Source of the DNA: Stictocephala bisonia
Taxonomy: Eukaryota > Arthropoda > Insecta > Hemiptera > Membracidae
NCBI GenBank assembly: GCA_035578905.1
Contig: JAQJVL010000104.1
Span: forward strand, 248,001 to 312,000
DNA length: 64,000 nt
Reading direction: 5' to 3'
Shown here: in pieces, positions 1 to 11,802 of the stretch
Layout: the number at the start of each line of letters is the position of its first letter
How positions within the stretch are numbered: position 1 is the first letter of the stretch
Position numbers and translations under genes: made by a program
Notes under the pieces: model-generated
Seen by the model: the letters and a program-made list of their open reading frames with translations, nothing else
Told to the model about the DNA's origin: nothing
Databases searched by the model: none

Positions 1-86
1 TTTCTGCAACCAGAATTTGCCGCCCCTCAACCCTGCCGCCCGGGGCAACCGCCCCCTCTGCCCCCCTCTTGTTCCGGCTCTGATTG
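1..86. mobile_element. Right end of a hAT-like DNA transposon (partial)
   Basis: The sequence is rich in C/G runs and ends in CCGGCTCTG at about 78-86, which resembles the right terminus (GGCGGCCCTG) of the hAT-type element ending at 5775. Both also carry a CCCGGGGCAA-like motif near the end. The rest of the element lies outside the window, so neither a target duplication nor a partner end can be checked. The superfamily assignment is inference from this resemblance. Confidence 0.4.
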
Positions 87-121
87 AAGCCTCCACTGAC
101 CAGTGTCTTTTCTAGTTAAAG

Positions 122-560
122 TCAGTTTGGTATGATATCATGAGTCTGGATGGTATTTTGTGGCTGTGAGACACTAACAGCAGAGACCTCAGGACTCGTG
201 GATTGAATTGTAGGAGCAGTTACCAAATCCCGAGAACAGCAATGCTGTGTGTACCAGACATCAAATGCAACACATTGCGTACGGGGATAAAAAAAATTAG
301 CTATCATTCTAAGATTAGCCAGAGTAAATATACCACACTCAAAATTATTAAGCTGCTGACCACAAGACAACTCAAAACAATTATGTTCATTAATATCAAA
401 TAACAAAGAGAGATTCTTAGCATGACACATATTTGTACCTTTAAGTGAATCAAAATTATATGATTTTTTTGTAACATAATCTATCGGTAACAAACTCCAT
501 TGAGTACCACTGCCTCCTACTTTATATTTATCTCTACTGTTAATTACACATAAAAATATG
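122..560 (-). pseudogene. SENP8/Ulp1-like (C48) cysteine protease remnant
   Basis: This minus-strand frame carries the second half of a Ulp1/SENP-type protease, the enzymes that remove SUMO or NEDD8 from proteins. The conserved blocks are visible in order: GGSGTQWSLL, YNFDSL followed by N..HAK (typical of the deneddylase SENP8/NEDP1 branch), and QQLNNFECGIF with the nucleophile Cys (C112 of the frame starting at 670). The catalytic His expected before Trp (GTHW in the family) is Gln57. The N-terminal part of the domain is missing. The frame runs on to 670, but 565-777 is better explained by a LINE ORF1 on the other strand. A transposon-borne or processed protease copy that has lost activity is the likeliest reading; a functional pseudo-protease is not excluded. 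Confidence 0.6.
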
Positions 561-564
561 AACT

Positions 565-1590
565 TCCATTTTTGAAATAATATCTGTTCTTCAAAAAGAT
601 ATTGATAACTTAAAAGAAGAGAATTTAACCTTAAAACACATTTTAAATTCCTCTGAAGGTGATAAGTCAATTTTGTTTAATAGTGCAACAGTTTCACATA
701 ACCATTTGAAAACCATTGTTCAAAAGGTTGGGAATATGTCCATTATAGTAGAACTACTCAATCAGCAAAAACTCTGAGTATGAAGGATTTTCCACCACTT
801 CACAATAAATTCGATCCGTTACTACTTGAAGTATCTCATGATTTAGAAAACGTTGATGACAGTGACTATGCCATGTCACAAGAAATCAGAAGATACAGAA
901 GGCCTAAGCCTAAATCTACCACATATCAAGCTAAAATTATGCCCAGTAATTCTTCAAGACCTGTACTTAAACATAGCAATAAATCTAAGCCTATTTCTAT
1001 TGAAGTTTATGATAATAGCCAGGGTAGAAATTTACAAAGAGAACTTAGCAATAGTAGGTCCTCACATAAGATTTCAACCATCTTCAAACCTGGAGCCAAG
1101 TTTCAGAATTTTGTCCACCTAACCTAAGTGACCTTCAAAAAGAGGACTTTGTTGTAATTCTTGCAGGGACCAATGATGTGGCAAAAAATGAGGCGAACAA
1201 TTTAATACATGCCTTCAAGCGTAGACTTCAAGCCTTGAGACACACCAATGTCATCGCATTCTCGATACCACACCGACATGATTTAGCTGCCTGGTCATGT
1301 ATGAATGCGGAAGTACGGAAGACCAACATGGAAATGAAGAAAATGTATAAATACTTCAAAAACTGTTATTTTGTAGGTATAAGTAATTTAGGGAATAGTT
1401 TTCATAATAAACATGGGCTACACCTCAACACGTTGGGGAGAAAATATGTTTATGGCCAGATACTTGAAATAGTCAATACGCAGCTTGAAAGCTGTGTAAC
1501 TTGTAAGTCCGACCCCATTCCTCTTGGTGACGGCCATTTTTTAGGAATTCCGGTAATGAAAGATCAACAACATGTGACCATATAAACTTT
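565..1590 (+). pseudogene. LINE ORF1: coiled coil plus SGNH/GDSL esterase-like domain
   Basis: From 565 to 777 a frame with heptad-spaced Leu/Ile (VLQKDIDNLKEENLTLKHIL) looks like the coiled coil of a LINE ORF1. After a stop or frameshift near 775 the frame at 780-1127 has basic, Pro-rich sequence and the esterase block I motif VYDNSQGRNL, with the nucleophile Ser. A second frameshift near 1125 leads to 1178-1585, which continues VVILAGTND (block III, G-x-N-D) and ends with HGLHLNTLGRKYV (the block V His). The three catalytic blocks are therefore present but in different frames. In CR1-type elements this protein binds RNA and has lipase-like activity; this copy is broken. Confidence 0.7.
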
Positions 1591-1639
1591 AATAACTTTG
1601 ATCCAAGACCAAATAAGGTAGGACTATCCTTTAACATGG

Positions 1640-2390
1640 AATGTTCAAGGCATTTCTAATAAATTTAATTTTCTTGAATACTATATGACAGAGTCAAATA
1701 TAGACATTGCTTGTGTGACTGAACACTGGCTGTCACTAGATGAAATAAGCTTGTATAGTCCAACTGGTTATGAGTTGGCCAATAATTACTATAGACCCAC
1801 TAGAAAGGGTGGGGGGTGTGCAATCTTTGTTAAAGACCATATAGCATATAAACCCATTGTAAAAATCAATAATATCATGTCTATTGAAATGGTTTTTGAA
1901 GTTAGTGCTATCTATTTACCAGATTATAATGTTGCTGTTATTGCTATGTATAGGCCCAACACTGCAGAAAACGATTTTGATAGTTTCTTGTGTAGGTTAA
2001 ATCTAATTTTAGGATATGTGTCTAGATTAAATTTAAACATTATTCTCTGTGCTGATTTCAATGTAGATTTTAGGGTTAAGTTTTCTCCAGAGTGTATTGA
2101 CTTGAATAATCTTTTTTCCTCATTTAACAAGTCCATATCTACTCTTGATGTAACTCGGCCCAATCTATGTAGTGGTACATGTATTGATAATATTGTTGCT
2201 TGCAAAGACTTGGTTGATAAATGCAAGGTCATAAAAACTGTTGTATCTGACCACTGGGCACTTCTCTTAACTTCACTCATTATGAAAAATCAACATGTGG
2301 GACTGTGGGTTATAATAATGTTACACGCAACACGAGAATTATGGGTGAGGGAAATGTTGTTCATTTTAAAGAAGAACTTTCAAAGATAAA
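1640..2390 (+). pseudogene. LINE ORF2 endonuclease (EEP/APE-like) segment
   Basis: The frame from about 1640 (WNVQGISNKF) through 1685-2389 is an apurinic-endonuclease-like domain that nicks the target site for reverse transcription. Visible motifs are IACVTEHWLS (catalytic Glu), GGGCAIFV, IAMYRPN, CADFNVDF (the usual GDFN block, with G changed to A), TCIDNIV and VVSDHWALLL (SDH with catalytic Asp/His). After 2280 the frame drifts, and the element is interrupted at 2400 by the hAT insertion. Confidence 0.75.
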
Positions 2391-2400
2391 CTGGTATCAT

Positions 2401-5400
2401 CTGCAGGGCCACCCAGAGACTTTTGGTGGCCCCGGGGCAAAGTTTACCATGTGGCCCCTTCCTTCACTTCAAAATAAATTTAATTACTCTGATTGTCAAA
2501 TATACTATAGTTGATATATTAATTTTAGCACATTCTACGATATTCTTACCATCTCTTTCGTTAGATTACTATTAGGACGTTTTACATGAATGTTTTACAT
2601 GGAGCTAGCTGCGAAGCTCCGGTAAGTTTTTCTCTAATTGTCATATAGTTTTTAAACATTTCCTTACGTATTACCACTACAATAACATCAATCTCTTATA
2701 ACAAAACTCCTATTCTTTAATATTAAATAAATAATAACGAACCAAGCAATGCCACAGTCAGTTGCATAGTTGGGCGCAGCAGCTCTGCGATTACCAGTTG
2801 AGGAGCCATCCTCGCCAATGTATTAGCTGTGAGTGAGGGAGGGAGGGGCCAATAAATTTGTATAGGCCACGGCTTCGCTAGCTAAAGAGCAAGTGGCTGA
2901 ATGTTCACGAAGTAAAATAATTTGGCGAGCGCGAACATCTAGTGCTTTAAAAACAGTCAACTGAGAGTTGAGGTTATGTTATTGTTTTCAAAACAGGTTG
3001 TAGACTACTAGGTACGTAGCTTATTGATGTTGGACATTAAAACATCTAGTTTATATTCGTGATTTTAGTTTGTCTGTGCTAAACTTTAAAACTGTTCAAT
3101 TTTTATTTCACAGGCATAAAAGGCATTTTGTACCAACTCAATTTTCTCAGCATAAAACATAGTAAAATTTATGTCTGTCAAATTGGATACTATATCATTG
3201 ATGTACATCACAGTGTACACGTCCGTACAGTAACAGTGGTGTTAACACACCCACACATCCATTCACGAACAGTGGTATTGACCCTCCCGCTCAACAATAC
3301 ACGTACAGTGGTTCAATCTTAGTTAATTTCACTTATCATGCAACAAATAATAAATAAATACTGTATTAATGATTGTCAAAAATATAAATGGCTTACTCGT
3401 TCGTCAGTGACAGTAAAACATTATGAAAACTATTTTGATTGGTCGTAGATTTGTTATGTTAATGAATGACAACATTAATCAATTATGCTATTTCTTTGGG
3501 AACAACCTGTACGTGGGCATAATTGGTTTTTAATCAAGAGCTACTCTACTGAATATGTTGAGAATACACCCCTGTTCCTGTTACAGTTTCAGGGCAAATT
3601 AAACCAGACAATAAAAGTTACAACAAGTTAAATGTCACAAAATAAATATTATTCAAAAGGAGTTGTACAAATCTGAACAATGATGAAGCTGTTTTATCTA
3701 TTAACGATGTACTTAAGAGCTCCTCTTTTCATTAAGACCTATGTCATAATATATTGGTAAAATGTCTTTACGAACATCCATGTCATAATAACTAGTAAAT
3801 TTAAAATGTCAAAGGAAACATTACACTAGAGAAAGTAAAAAAATTGCATGTACAGTAAACTCTGTGTTACCGGTTAAATATGATGGAAGATGAATCCGGA
3901 TAGTACAGAACGTAACAAAATTATAAATTTTTAGACAAGATTATGCCACGCAATTCCTCCCGCGATAGCGTAGGGCCAAGTTGAATGTAATGCATCATAC
4001 ACACATATTGGTTGCACATCCGGTAAGCGAGCGGTGATGTTGTTGTATGCATATTTACCAGATTTAAGTACCTAGAAATTTAGTGTAATTTAGTGGTTTC
4101 ATAGTTAATTTATTCTTTTATTACTGTAAAAATATATAAATTTACTTTGCAGTATATTACAATACTATATTGAAACATTTATAGTCTATTTTTATTGATT
4201 TCAATAAAACGTTACTATAAATTACTGGGCCTAAACTTTAACTTTTTTCTCTCTTAAAATCTTTAAATGGAATATGAATCATAGCAAATTAAATTAATTG
4301 ATAATTATAGTAGTTTACTAGGAAATCCAAAAGAACGCATTAAATTACAGAAATATCACTCTAAAATACAACAATAACAAAATATTTATTTACTGGAGAC
4401 AGTAAACAAACAGACTAATGATTACTGGAGACAGTAAACAAACAGACTAATGATTGACGATGTTCCCGATCTACCCTTCATGACAATTAATTGAACTCTT
4501 CCAGCCACGTTGTTAAAACATTGTATATTTTGCCTGTGTTTTGGATGCAAAACACAGTTACTACTGAAATACGACTATTATTTCTTAAATTTAGTGCATA
4601 TATGGAAAAATTAGCTGATCAGTGCCGGGAAAGAGTGCAACGTTACCACGTTCGAACGGAGTGCCGCCCAGCTTTGAAACCAAGTTTGTAAGAACCTTTT
4701 CTCATAAAGACTTCGACCTTTTTAAAATTACAGATTTAAAATGTTTTTACTGTAATTTTGTTTGCTTATTTAATTGTGTTGTTCTTAGGCTTCACTTTTT
4801 TATACAATTTATTAATTTTCATACTTTAGGCCGCAGGTTACTGATCACTCGTTTTCACATTATATAGATCTATTATTGTGCTACGATGAGTCAAGGGATT
4901 TTCGAAACACTAAATCAAGATTATTTATCTACATAAACAGAATTTGTGAAAACATACAAAATAAGGATAAAAGCTTAATCAACTACAAATACAAATCAAT
5001 TCGCAATTACTGTATTATCTTAAGTTTATAATAGTAATATATCATAACTAATGGTTTTGTAGGGATAATAACGTGACCAAGCGATTGATTTTCCTACCAC
5101 TAAAAGCCAAGATAGAGTTGAATATAGGGACAAGTATAACAATTTTGTTTGAAGTAGTACATACGTTTGAAATTAAAGTTAAAAAATAAAACATACAAAC
5201 ACGTTCTTGTCCACCTTGTATTAAACACGTCCAAAAACGGAGTTATTGAGTAATACAAATGTAAAGTTAGTAGGGTCTTTTGACATGTTTTATATAAATA
5301 GATGTACGAAAACAGGACATTCATAGAGGTGGCCCACTGTCCACACCACTCAAGTATATTTATATGTTCGCAAACTGGAATTTATATTTTGGTGTGTTCA

Positions 5401-5775
5401 CAAGCTGCATGCCTTTACACTTGTTCGCAAACAAGACAATTGGCGAGGGGTGCAGTTGCAGTCACACACCAACCAGAGAGTATGCTGTCACACCGTGTTT
5501 TGTGTATGTCGACCGCTGACAAACTTCAAAGACCAGTGTACAACTTGCTCCAAAAGGCTCCCTGGTTGCTATAAAACCAATGGTTTAGTTTAAACGTTTT
5601 AAAAAACTGGAAGACATCTGGCCAAATATCACTTTTTATATTTTGATACAGGCCTGAATCATTTCTATCTAGTAGATTATTGAGTATTTTCTTTTTTGTT
5701 GATGAAATGTGGCCCCCCTTGTGAACTAAGTCTGTGTGGCCCCGGGGCAATTTGCCCCCCCCCTGGGCGGCCCTG
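2401..5775. mobile_element. hAT-type DNA transposon inserted in the LINE (non-autonomous)
   Basis: The boundaries come from the sequence. ATCATCTG is duplicated on both sides (2393-2400 and 5776-5783), and the insertion starts CAGGGCCACCC and ends GGGCGGCCCTG, an imperfect inverted repeat of 11 bp. An 8-bp duplication plus CAGGG termini are hallmarks of the hAT superfamily. Both ends also share GGCCCCGGGGCAA. No transposase frame is visible in the 3.4 kb, so the copy is non-autonomous or decayed. The interior contains a degenerate minisatellite-like stretch (3190-3310) and a 35-bp tandem duplication (4386-4455). Confidence 0.8.
4386..4455. repeat. Two-copy tandem duplication, about 35 bp unit
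   Basis: The stretch beginning TTACTGGAGACAGTAAAC occurs twice head to tail with no visible mismatch. It lies inside the hAT-type element and has no visible coding role. Confidence 0.8.
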
Positions 5776-7817
5776 ATCATCTGTATAACAATTGTGTCAG
5801 TATTGATGAAAAGGTAAAATGGTTAATATCTACTCTCACTTCTGTAGCCAATAGATCCTTTCCGATAAAATCTTTCAATAAATCTTCCAGATCAAAACCA
5901 ACTAAAGTAACAAACCCTGAAATTACTCGAGCGAAAGAGATGTCTAATATGCTATATGACTATTACATTAGCACTGGTTCCCCTGATATTAAGATCATGT
6001 ACAAAAACTGTAAGAAAAAACTTAGTAGGTTAGTGATAGATGTAAGGAGAACAATTAATTACAATTTAATTAGTAATGCTTCTAATAAGTCAAAGGCAAT
6101 TTGGGACATTGTGAAAAAGGTTGGGAGCAATAAAGACAGGTTATGTTGTTGTGAGCCATCTCTATCATCCTCTGGCTTCAACGATTTTTTCATTAATAAG
6201 GTTGAAGAGATTTTGAAAATAGTTACATCTTGTCCTAGTCAGTTTACTTCTTTATACTATGTTAATAAGCTATCTAAACCTAGTTGTAGGTTCAAATTTA
6301 ATTTAGTTGAAATATAATTTGTTGAGAAGGTAATTTGTAATATGAAAAATAGCAGATGTGAAGATATTTATGTTCTAAGCCCTGTGATGTTAAACTATGG
6401 TTCTTGTTATATTTCTGCAGCTTTCACACATATTATTAATAATTGTATATTACACTCTGTTTTCCAGCTGAATTTAGGATATGCGAAGGTAATACCTGAG
6501 TAATAAAAAGGGCGACCGTTTCAAGTTTTGAAAGTATAGGCCTATATCTATAGTACCTGTAATTTCTAAGGTATTTGAAGCAGTTATAAATAGTAAAATT
6601 GTATGCTATTTTGAACAAAATAACTTATTTAACTGCTCACAGTTTGGCTATATATCAGGACTAGATACTGTTAAGGCTGCCATTGCCTTTATTAATAATT
6701 GTCTGGAAAAACTGGAAAATAAAGTCTTCCTTAATGTTAAGCTACATGATTTGTCTAAAGCTTTTGATACGGTTTCACACACGTTACTCATAGAAAATAT
6801 TAAATTTTATGGTTTCGATAATGAAGCTGTAGGTACTTCTTATTCTTTCTTATCTTAATTGTAGATTTCAAGAAGTTTGTCATGGCCACATTTATTCAAG
6901 TTTTCTGCAGGTAAAGCATGGAGTTCCACAAGGCTCAATCCTAGGCCCTATTGTCTTTATCATTTACATCAATGATCTTCCATTTAACATCTGCAGTCCC
7001 TATATTGAGTGCTACCTTTTTGCTGATGACCTTAACATTTGTATTAATGCTAAATCTCAACTAGACTTAAACTTTATTAGCAGAAATATTGAAAATATTG
7101 TGGAGGACTGGTGTTCTGCTAATTTGCTTTGTTTAAATACCAACAAAACTCAAGAGTTGAATCTGTCTTATTCCAATGATACGTTGTCGAGTAAAGAGGA
7201 TTGTGTAAATTTTTTAGGGTTTACTATTGACTCTAGACTAACTTGGGATAGTCACATAAAAAATATTGGTTCCAAAATTAGCAAAGGGATTTATCTAATT
7301 AGAAGGTTAAGGTCTTGTTTGAGCTTAAATGTCCTTAGAGTGGTATATTTTGCTCAAATTCACAGTCTTTTATCTTATGGTACCTTATTGTGGGGTCATC
7401 AGTCATCTGCAGATAAGCTGTTTAAATTACAAAAGAGAGCTATTAGATTAATTTGTAACCTTTCTTTCCGCAGTAGTTGTAAGTCTAGTTTTATTGAATT
7501 GTGTATAGGTAATGAGCCTTCCCTCCTTATTTGTATATCAATGTCTAATGTACGCCAAAGACAATTATGTAACCTTAGAAAAACTTGGTGATACTCATGA
7601 CTATTGTACTAGATTTAAGAATAACTTAAGTATTTTTAGATGTAATTATACCAAAACACAAAACACATTTATGTATGTATCATTGAAATTATTTAATTTT
7701 CTTCCTATTGATTATAAAATGCTGCCTATTGATAAGTTTAAGTATAAAATTAAGAATTTACTTACTAAAAATTGTCTGTATAATACAGAAGAGTTTTTTG
7801 AATTGGTTTTTGAGTAG
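5776..7817 (+). pseudogene. LINE ORF2 linker and reverse transcriptase
   Basis: The LINE resumes immediately after the hAT element. The frame at 5776-6317 is the linker between endonuclease and RT. From about 6535 degraded RT blocks follow in several frames: an FEAVINSK-like block, SQFGYISG, LHDLSKAFDTVSH, PQGSILGPIVFIIYINDLP (about 6930) and FADDLNI (7019-7039), the catalytic FADD motif. The frame at 7100-7591 contains the RT thumb/C-terminal part (VNFLGFTIDSRLTWDSHI, LLSYGTLLWGH) and 7512-7817 the tail. Stops and frameshifts make it a pseudogene. Confidence 0.8.
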
Positions 7818-7910
7818 ATAATTCCTTATTTTTAATTACCGTAGTTATAATTGTATTGATGCTTGTAATACATTTTGTGAAATGTTTCTACAATAAAATA
7901 TTTATTTTTT

Positions 7911-9941
7911 AACATCAGGTTGGTTTAAGTGATGAAATGATAATTATAAAGATCAGAGAAATGATAATTATAATTCTCTTATCTTTGGTTAAATGTGATA
8001 AAAAAAATTAATAATTAAGTATTTTTTATATCAGCCACTATTCACCAGTCTCAGCTGTACCTTTCACACCTCATCTCTTGGTTAGGATTAGTGGAAATGG
8101 ATTGTTGTTTACTATAACTTATAGGGAATTATATATAGCCTGCCCTTCGCTTGAAGATGACAAGGAGGGGATGAATAAATACTTGAAAAAAGATCTTCGG
8201 CTAGTAATAAAAACTGACTCGGTTAATTTGATACTTTATGAATAATGAACGAGGGAGTCAATTATAATTTAAGATATGATCATGGTAGGCTATCATCAAC
8301 GAGAATCAATAAGTAGTTTAGTGACAACGCACTTTGTAGTTTTTGAAATAAATATTACTTTGTTGTGAATGAAAGACTCAGTGAATTAAAATTAGATCTT
8401 ATGGTTTAATTTATAAATATTAATTTTCAGGTATGTAATCATGTTAAACTAAATCTAATTTAATTATGTGGTAAAGAGCTAAGCTGAAGCCTAGGCGTTA
8501 ACATAACCTAAAATCTTACCAAGGGGTTTGCAACCGTATGTCGTAGGCCTATGGTAATTCCCATTGCATGATAGTTGGCTTTTAAGTCAAAAGGTACTTT
8601 TTCAATATAAGAATACTAGGCTTAACTTATTTTATTTAGCTTAACCTATCCGTTTTGTCCCCAAGAGCCTAGTTACCTTTTAAGTAATTATAACAAAGAG
8701 CACTAATGCTCTTTTCAAGTTTTTCTTTTCTTAAGACCCTCATAAAGTGAGTAATTTTTTGAAGTAGGCTACTTGTAACTTTTTTGGGGAAAGCAGTACG
8801 GTAAGATGTTTCTCCTAGGATTAATGGGAAAATAATAGTTTTTTGAAATATAGCGTTGTAGGTATTTAAAATGTGCAGAATTTTGTCCTGGTTAAGTGTT
8901 ATGCATTCGTTAAATTACTAAACATGTTAGCACCGTAAAGTGTTGATTTGAGTAAGGTTAGGCCTATGTTTCATTAGGGTAGGTTTGGTATTCTTAGGTA
9001 ATGCTTGGAAGATTAGATACGATAGGTTAGGCTGTTTTTCTTAGATTCTCTTTTGTAAATATAATATAACATAAACCCAACCTTACACTTAAGTATAACC
9101 AAACAACATAGGCATATCCTAATAAAATCTAACATAATCGAATAACAATGGTAGGACCTGGCTAGGCCTCAGTAGTGGCTTGCAAAGCATGGAAGAGAGT
9201 AAATAATGATTGTGAAAGTGAATCAAGTCTATATAAAATATTATAAGTTTGTTAGTTTTCAGTATGCTTCTTGTTGTTGTGTGTTTTTTTTTTTTTATAT
9301 ATATATATTTTTTGTACTTTGTTAACCCTATTTTTTTACGTATTGTATTAGGGTTAAGGTAGGCCTAAAAGAGGGCCACAAAAAAAGTTACAAATAAAGA
9401 CATTTCTATTCTATAACCTAGCGTAACGTAACCTATCCGAATAGTATCCAACCTGGAAAGATACCTTAATGAAATCAGCAAATTTCCAGCACTATGCTAA
9501 TTAATGTTCTGATTGCAAAACCTTTGCTATATTTGTAAATCAAAACAAAATTCTGTACAGATTAAGTAAAACTCACAATGCTTTATTAGTGTAAAATCCC
9601 ATTTTTCCTCATTAATGTAGTTTTATCGGCTTTTCTTTAACCCTCTGTTACACGCATCAGTATTTCCAGCGATTGTACATGCTATCGGCACTGCATTTAC
9701 CTTTTCTAATCAACAATATGAGGTTTTGTATGTATTAATTAGTGTGAAGGGCAATAAATTACAATGAATAAACAGGTAATATACATATATTTTTACAAAT
9801 TGAATATTATATGTAGCAGTTGAATTCTATAATATCTTGTGAATTATTATTACTAAAAAATATAAGGAATATTATTATATATACTAAATTTATAACACTA
9901 CAACAAACTAACATTTAGGAACAAACTAAATTATTTACAAT
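7911..9941. other. Intergenic AT-rich DNA, nothing recognised
   Basis: About 2 kb without a convincing reading frame, RNA gene or repeat structure on either strand. A poly-T/(TA)n run lies near 9280-9315. Confidence 0.5.
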
Positions 9942-10735
9942 TTATTCATCATCAGATGATTGTACAGTACAGCTATGACAGGCAACTTTTGCAACAGAGT
10001 GGTTCCTACAAACAAATCGTTGGCATTCAGAGCAGCGCACTGTTGTTTTATTGTTCCTGTGTTTACCACATTCATGACAAGGGCCTGACCTTGCTTGAAC
10101 TGGAGCTTGTATTGCAGCTGGCTGTTCCTCTCTGTATCGTGACAAAAACGCCTTTACATCTAACAGAAGGTTTTTTGTATTTGCCCTAGATTTCAAATGG
10201 TCATGAAGGAGACTGAATGCTAAACTCTCTAAAAACTTTATTCATGATTTTTTGGCTTCGTTATTGATTATGTTGTTTGCCACATATATTAAATATGCAT
10301 TTACACCAGCCATGTCTAAAAATCTAAAGAAAAGGGCTAGTGGCCATCTTTGTGTTTTCCTCTTAGTGCTATAGTTGGCACACTTCTGATCTACGATGTC
10401 AACACCTCCTTTCGTACTATTGTAATCTAAAATCATGGCAGGTTTTCTCATTTCAGGATCAATTTCTGCAGAGTCATGTAATGTTGACAACAAAATAACA
10501 GCTTTGTTTTGCTCTGGAACATATGAAACTAGGCTGCAAGTGTCTTGGAAACCAAAAAGTGATGTTTGAGTTTCACGATTGCGACTGGCAAGAAATTCTA
10601 TAGGGATTTGAGGCTTATTTTTTTTTCATTGTTCCTAGTAATGTAATTCCATTGTCCAACAAATACATAGCCAATTCATAGCTTGTATAGTAGTTATCAG
10701 TACCTAGTCAGATTTCTATTAGTGTTTTTTATTGG
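9942..10735 (-). pseudogene. piggyBac transposase, C-terminal half
   Basis: Reading the minus strand from 10735 down, a piggyBac DDD transposase is visible: GTDNYYTSYELAMYLLDNG (second catalytic Asp), a block around FLASRNRETQTSLFGFQ, then MILDYNSTKGGVDIVDQ (third catalytic Asp) and the helix-rich end of the catalytic domain at 10242-10493. A frameshift near 10215 separates this from 9942-10196, which holds the cysteine-rich C-terminal domain (CHECGKH, CSECQRFVCRNH, CHSC) and an acidic end SSDDE. The N-terminal half and the first catalytic Asp are missing. piggyBac enzymes cut and paste at TTAA; this copy is not functional. Confidence 0.8.
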
Positions 10736-10739
10736 TTCA

Positions 10740-11579
10740 ACTTGTTCTGCCCCTTCATGCTTGGTTCAAACCCCTTGTTCATGCTTCTTAGCATTATCCC
10801 ATTTTTTCTCCTGTCTTCAACAGAAATGTGTTTCAAATTTTTGTCTGGCTATATTTTGAACATCTGTCATTTTAATGTGACATTTTTAAAGCAACCCAAT
10901 TTTTAATATCTGCCCAAATCAACTCTATAGTATTAAGCTGTGGTTGGTAGGGAAGCAGTCTTAAACTGTCATGTCCATGTTTACTGAATTTGTCGATCAC
11001 TACTATTTCTTAAAAGCAGGCATGTGGCATTTTGTAAGCTCATGTGGTTTTAACTTTCAACATGTTCTCATAAAGAGGGGCATTTTTTTGAGATCAGACA
11101 GACTTGCATATGGGTTTTTTTACTGTAGAGAACTTTTACCAATCAAATGTTGTGGTACGACCACCACATTTTTTCTCAGAGATTAGGAATCAACTTTTCT
11201 GATAACCACTTCAGGTACATGTTATGGTTTATGTTGTCGTGGTAGTCGAAATTTTTATGGTTTGCTTGCGACACTGTTTAACAGTCCTCAATGAAGCCCA
11301 TTTCTCCACAAGTTTTGTTGATAGGCTATACAATACTGGTCTTTTTACTGTCTGGTCATCTTTTCTTAGATTCAAAGTATGATACATCGTTATATACAAT
11401 TGAACAACCCTCGGCAGGATTTTGAGAAAAAAGTACAAATCTTTTATAAGATATGTCCTGCGACTCATCAATAATTTTTTGTTATTTTTAGTTTTCCTCA
11501 ACTTGTAGCCTAGTTGTTTGAGAATCTGACGTACATTTGGTTTTGAACCTGTGAAGTATATATCTGCTTGCATTTTCAT
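10740..11579 (-). pseudogene. Tc1/IS630-like DDE transposase remnant
   Basis: The minus strand begins at 11579 with a helical segment, KPNVRQILKQLGYKLRKTKN, typical of the end of the DNA-binding part of insect IS630/Tc1-type transposases. Frameshifted catalytic-domain pieces follow: DYHDNINHNMYLKWLSEKLI (about 11165-11250), then KHGHDSLRLLPYQPQLNTIE followed by LIWADIKNWVA (about 10890-10975), which holds the final catalytic Glu in N-x-IE. The VVVV-DN segment with the middle Asp looks deleted. The end, KKWDNAKKHEQGF, abuts the piggyBac remnant near 10740. Family assignment rests on recognising these blocks by eye. Confidence 0.6.
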
Positions 11580-11802
11580 TTGGATTTATTAAAATAATAG
11601 ACCTGGGTATATTATTTTCTTATTAATTACTGGGTATATTCTTAGATAGTAAATTAACTTGAGAGACACATACAAGTTAGCGGTAACTATTCGATTAAGG
11701 TGCCTCACCAACAATATTTTTCATACTGCAGATTCTTATCATTTATACATAACTAAGTATAAAATACAGAACATTGAATGTCGTAAACGTGTTTAACTTA
11801 CT

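Larger units (their letters stand above)
565..7910 (+). mobile_element. CR1-like non-LTR retrotransposon, degenerate and split
   Basis: A single LINE reads left to right: coiled-coil start of ORF1 (565-777), SGNH-esterase ORF1 (780-1590), apurinic-type endonuclease (1640-2390), a 3.4-kb hAT insertion, then linker and reverse transcriptase (5776-7817), and a short 3' UTR ending near 7910 in AATAAAATATTTATTTT. An esterase-like domain in ORF1 is known from CR1-group LINEs, so the clade call rests on that. Several frameshifts and stops make it inactive. The 5' end is truncated next to the protease remnant. No clear target duplication was found. Confidence 0.75.
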
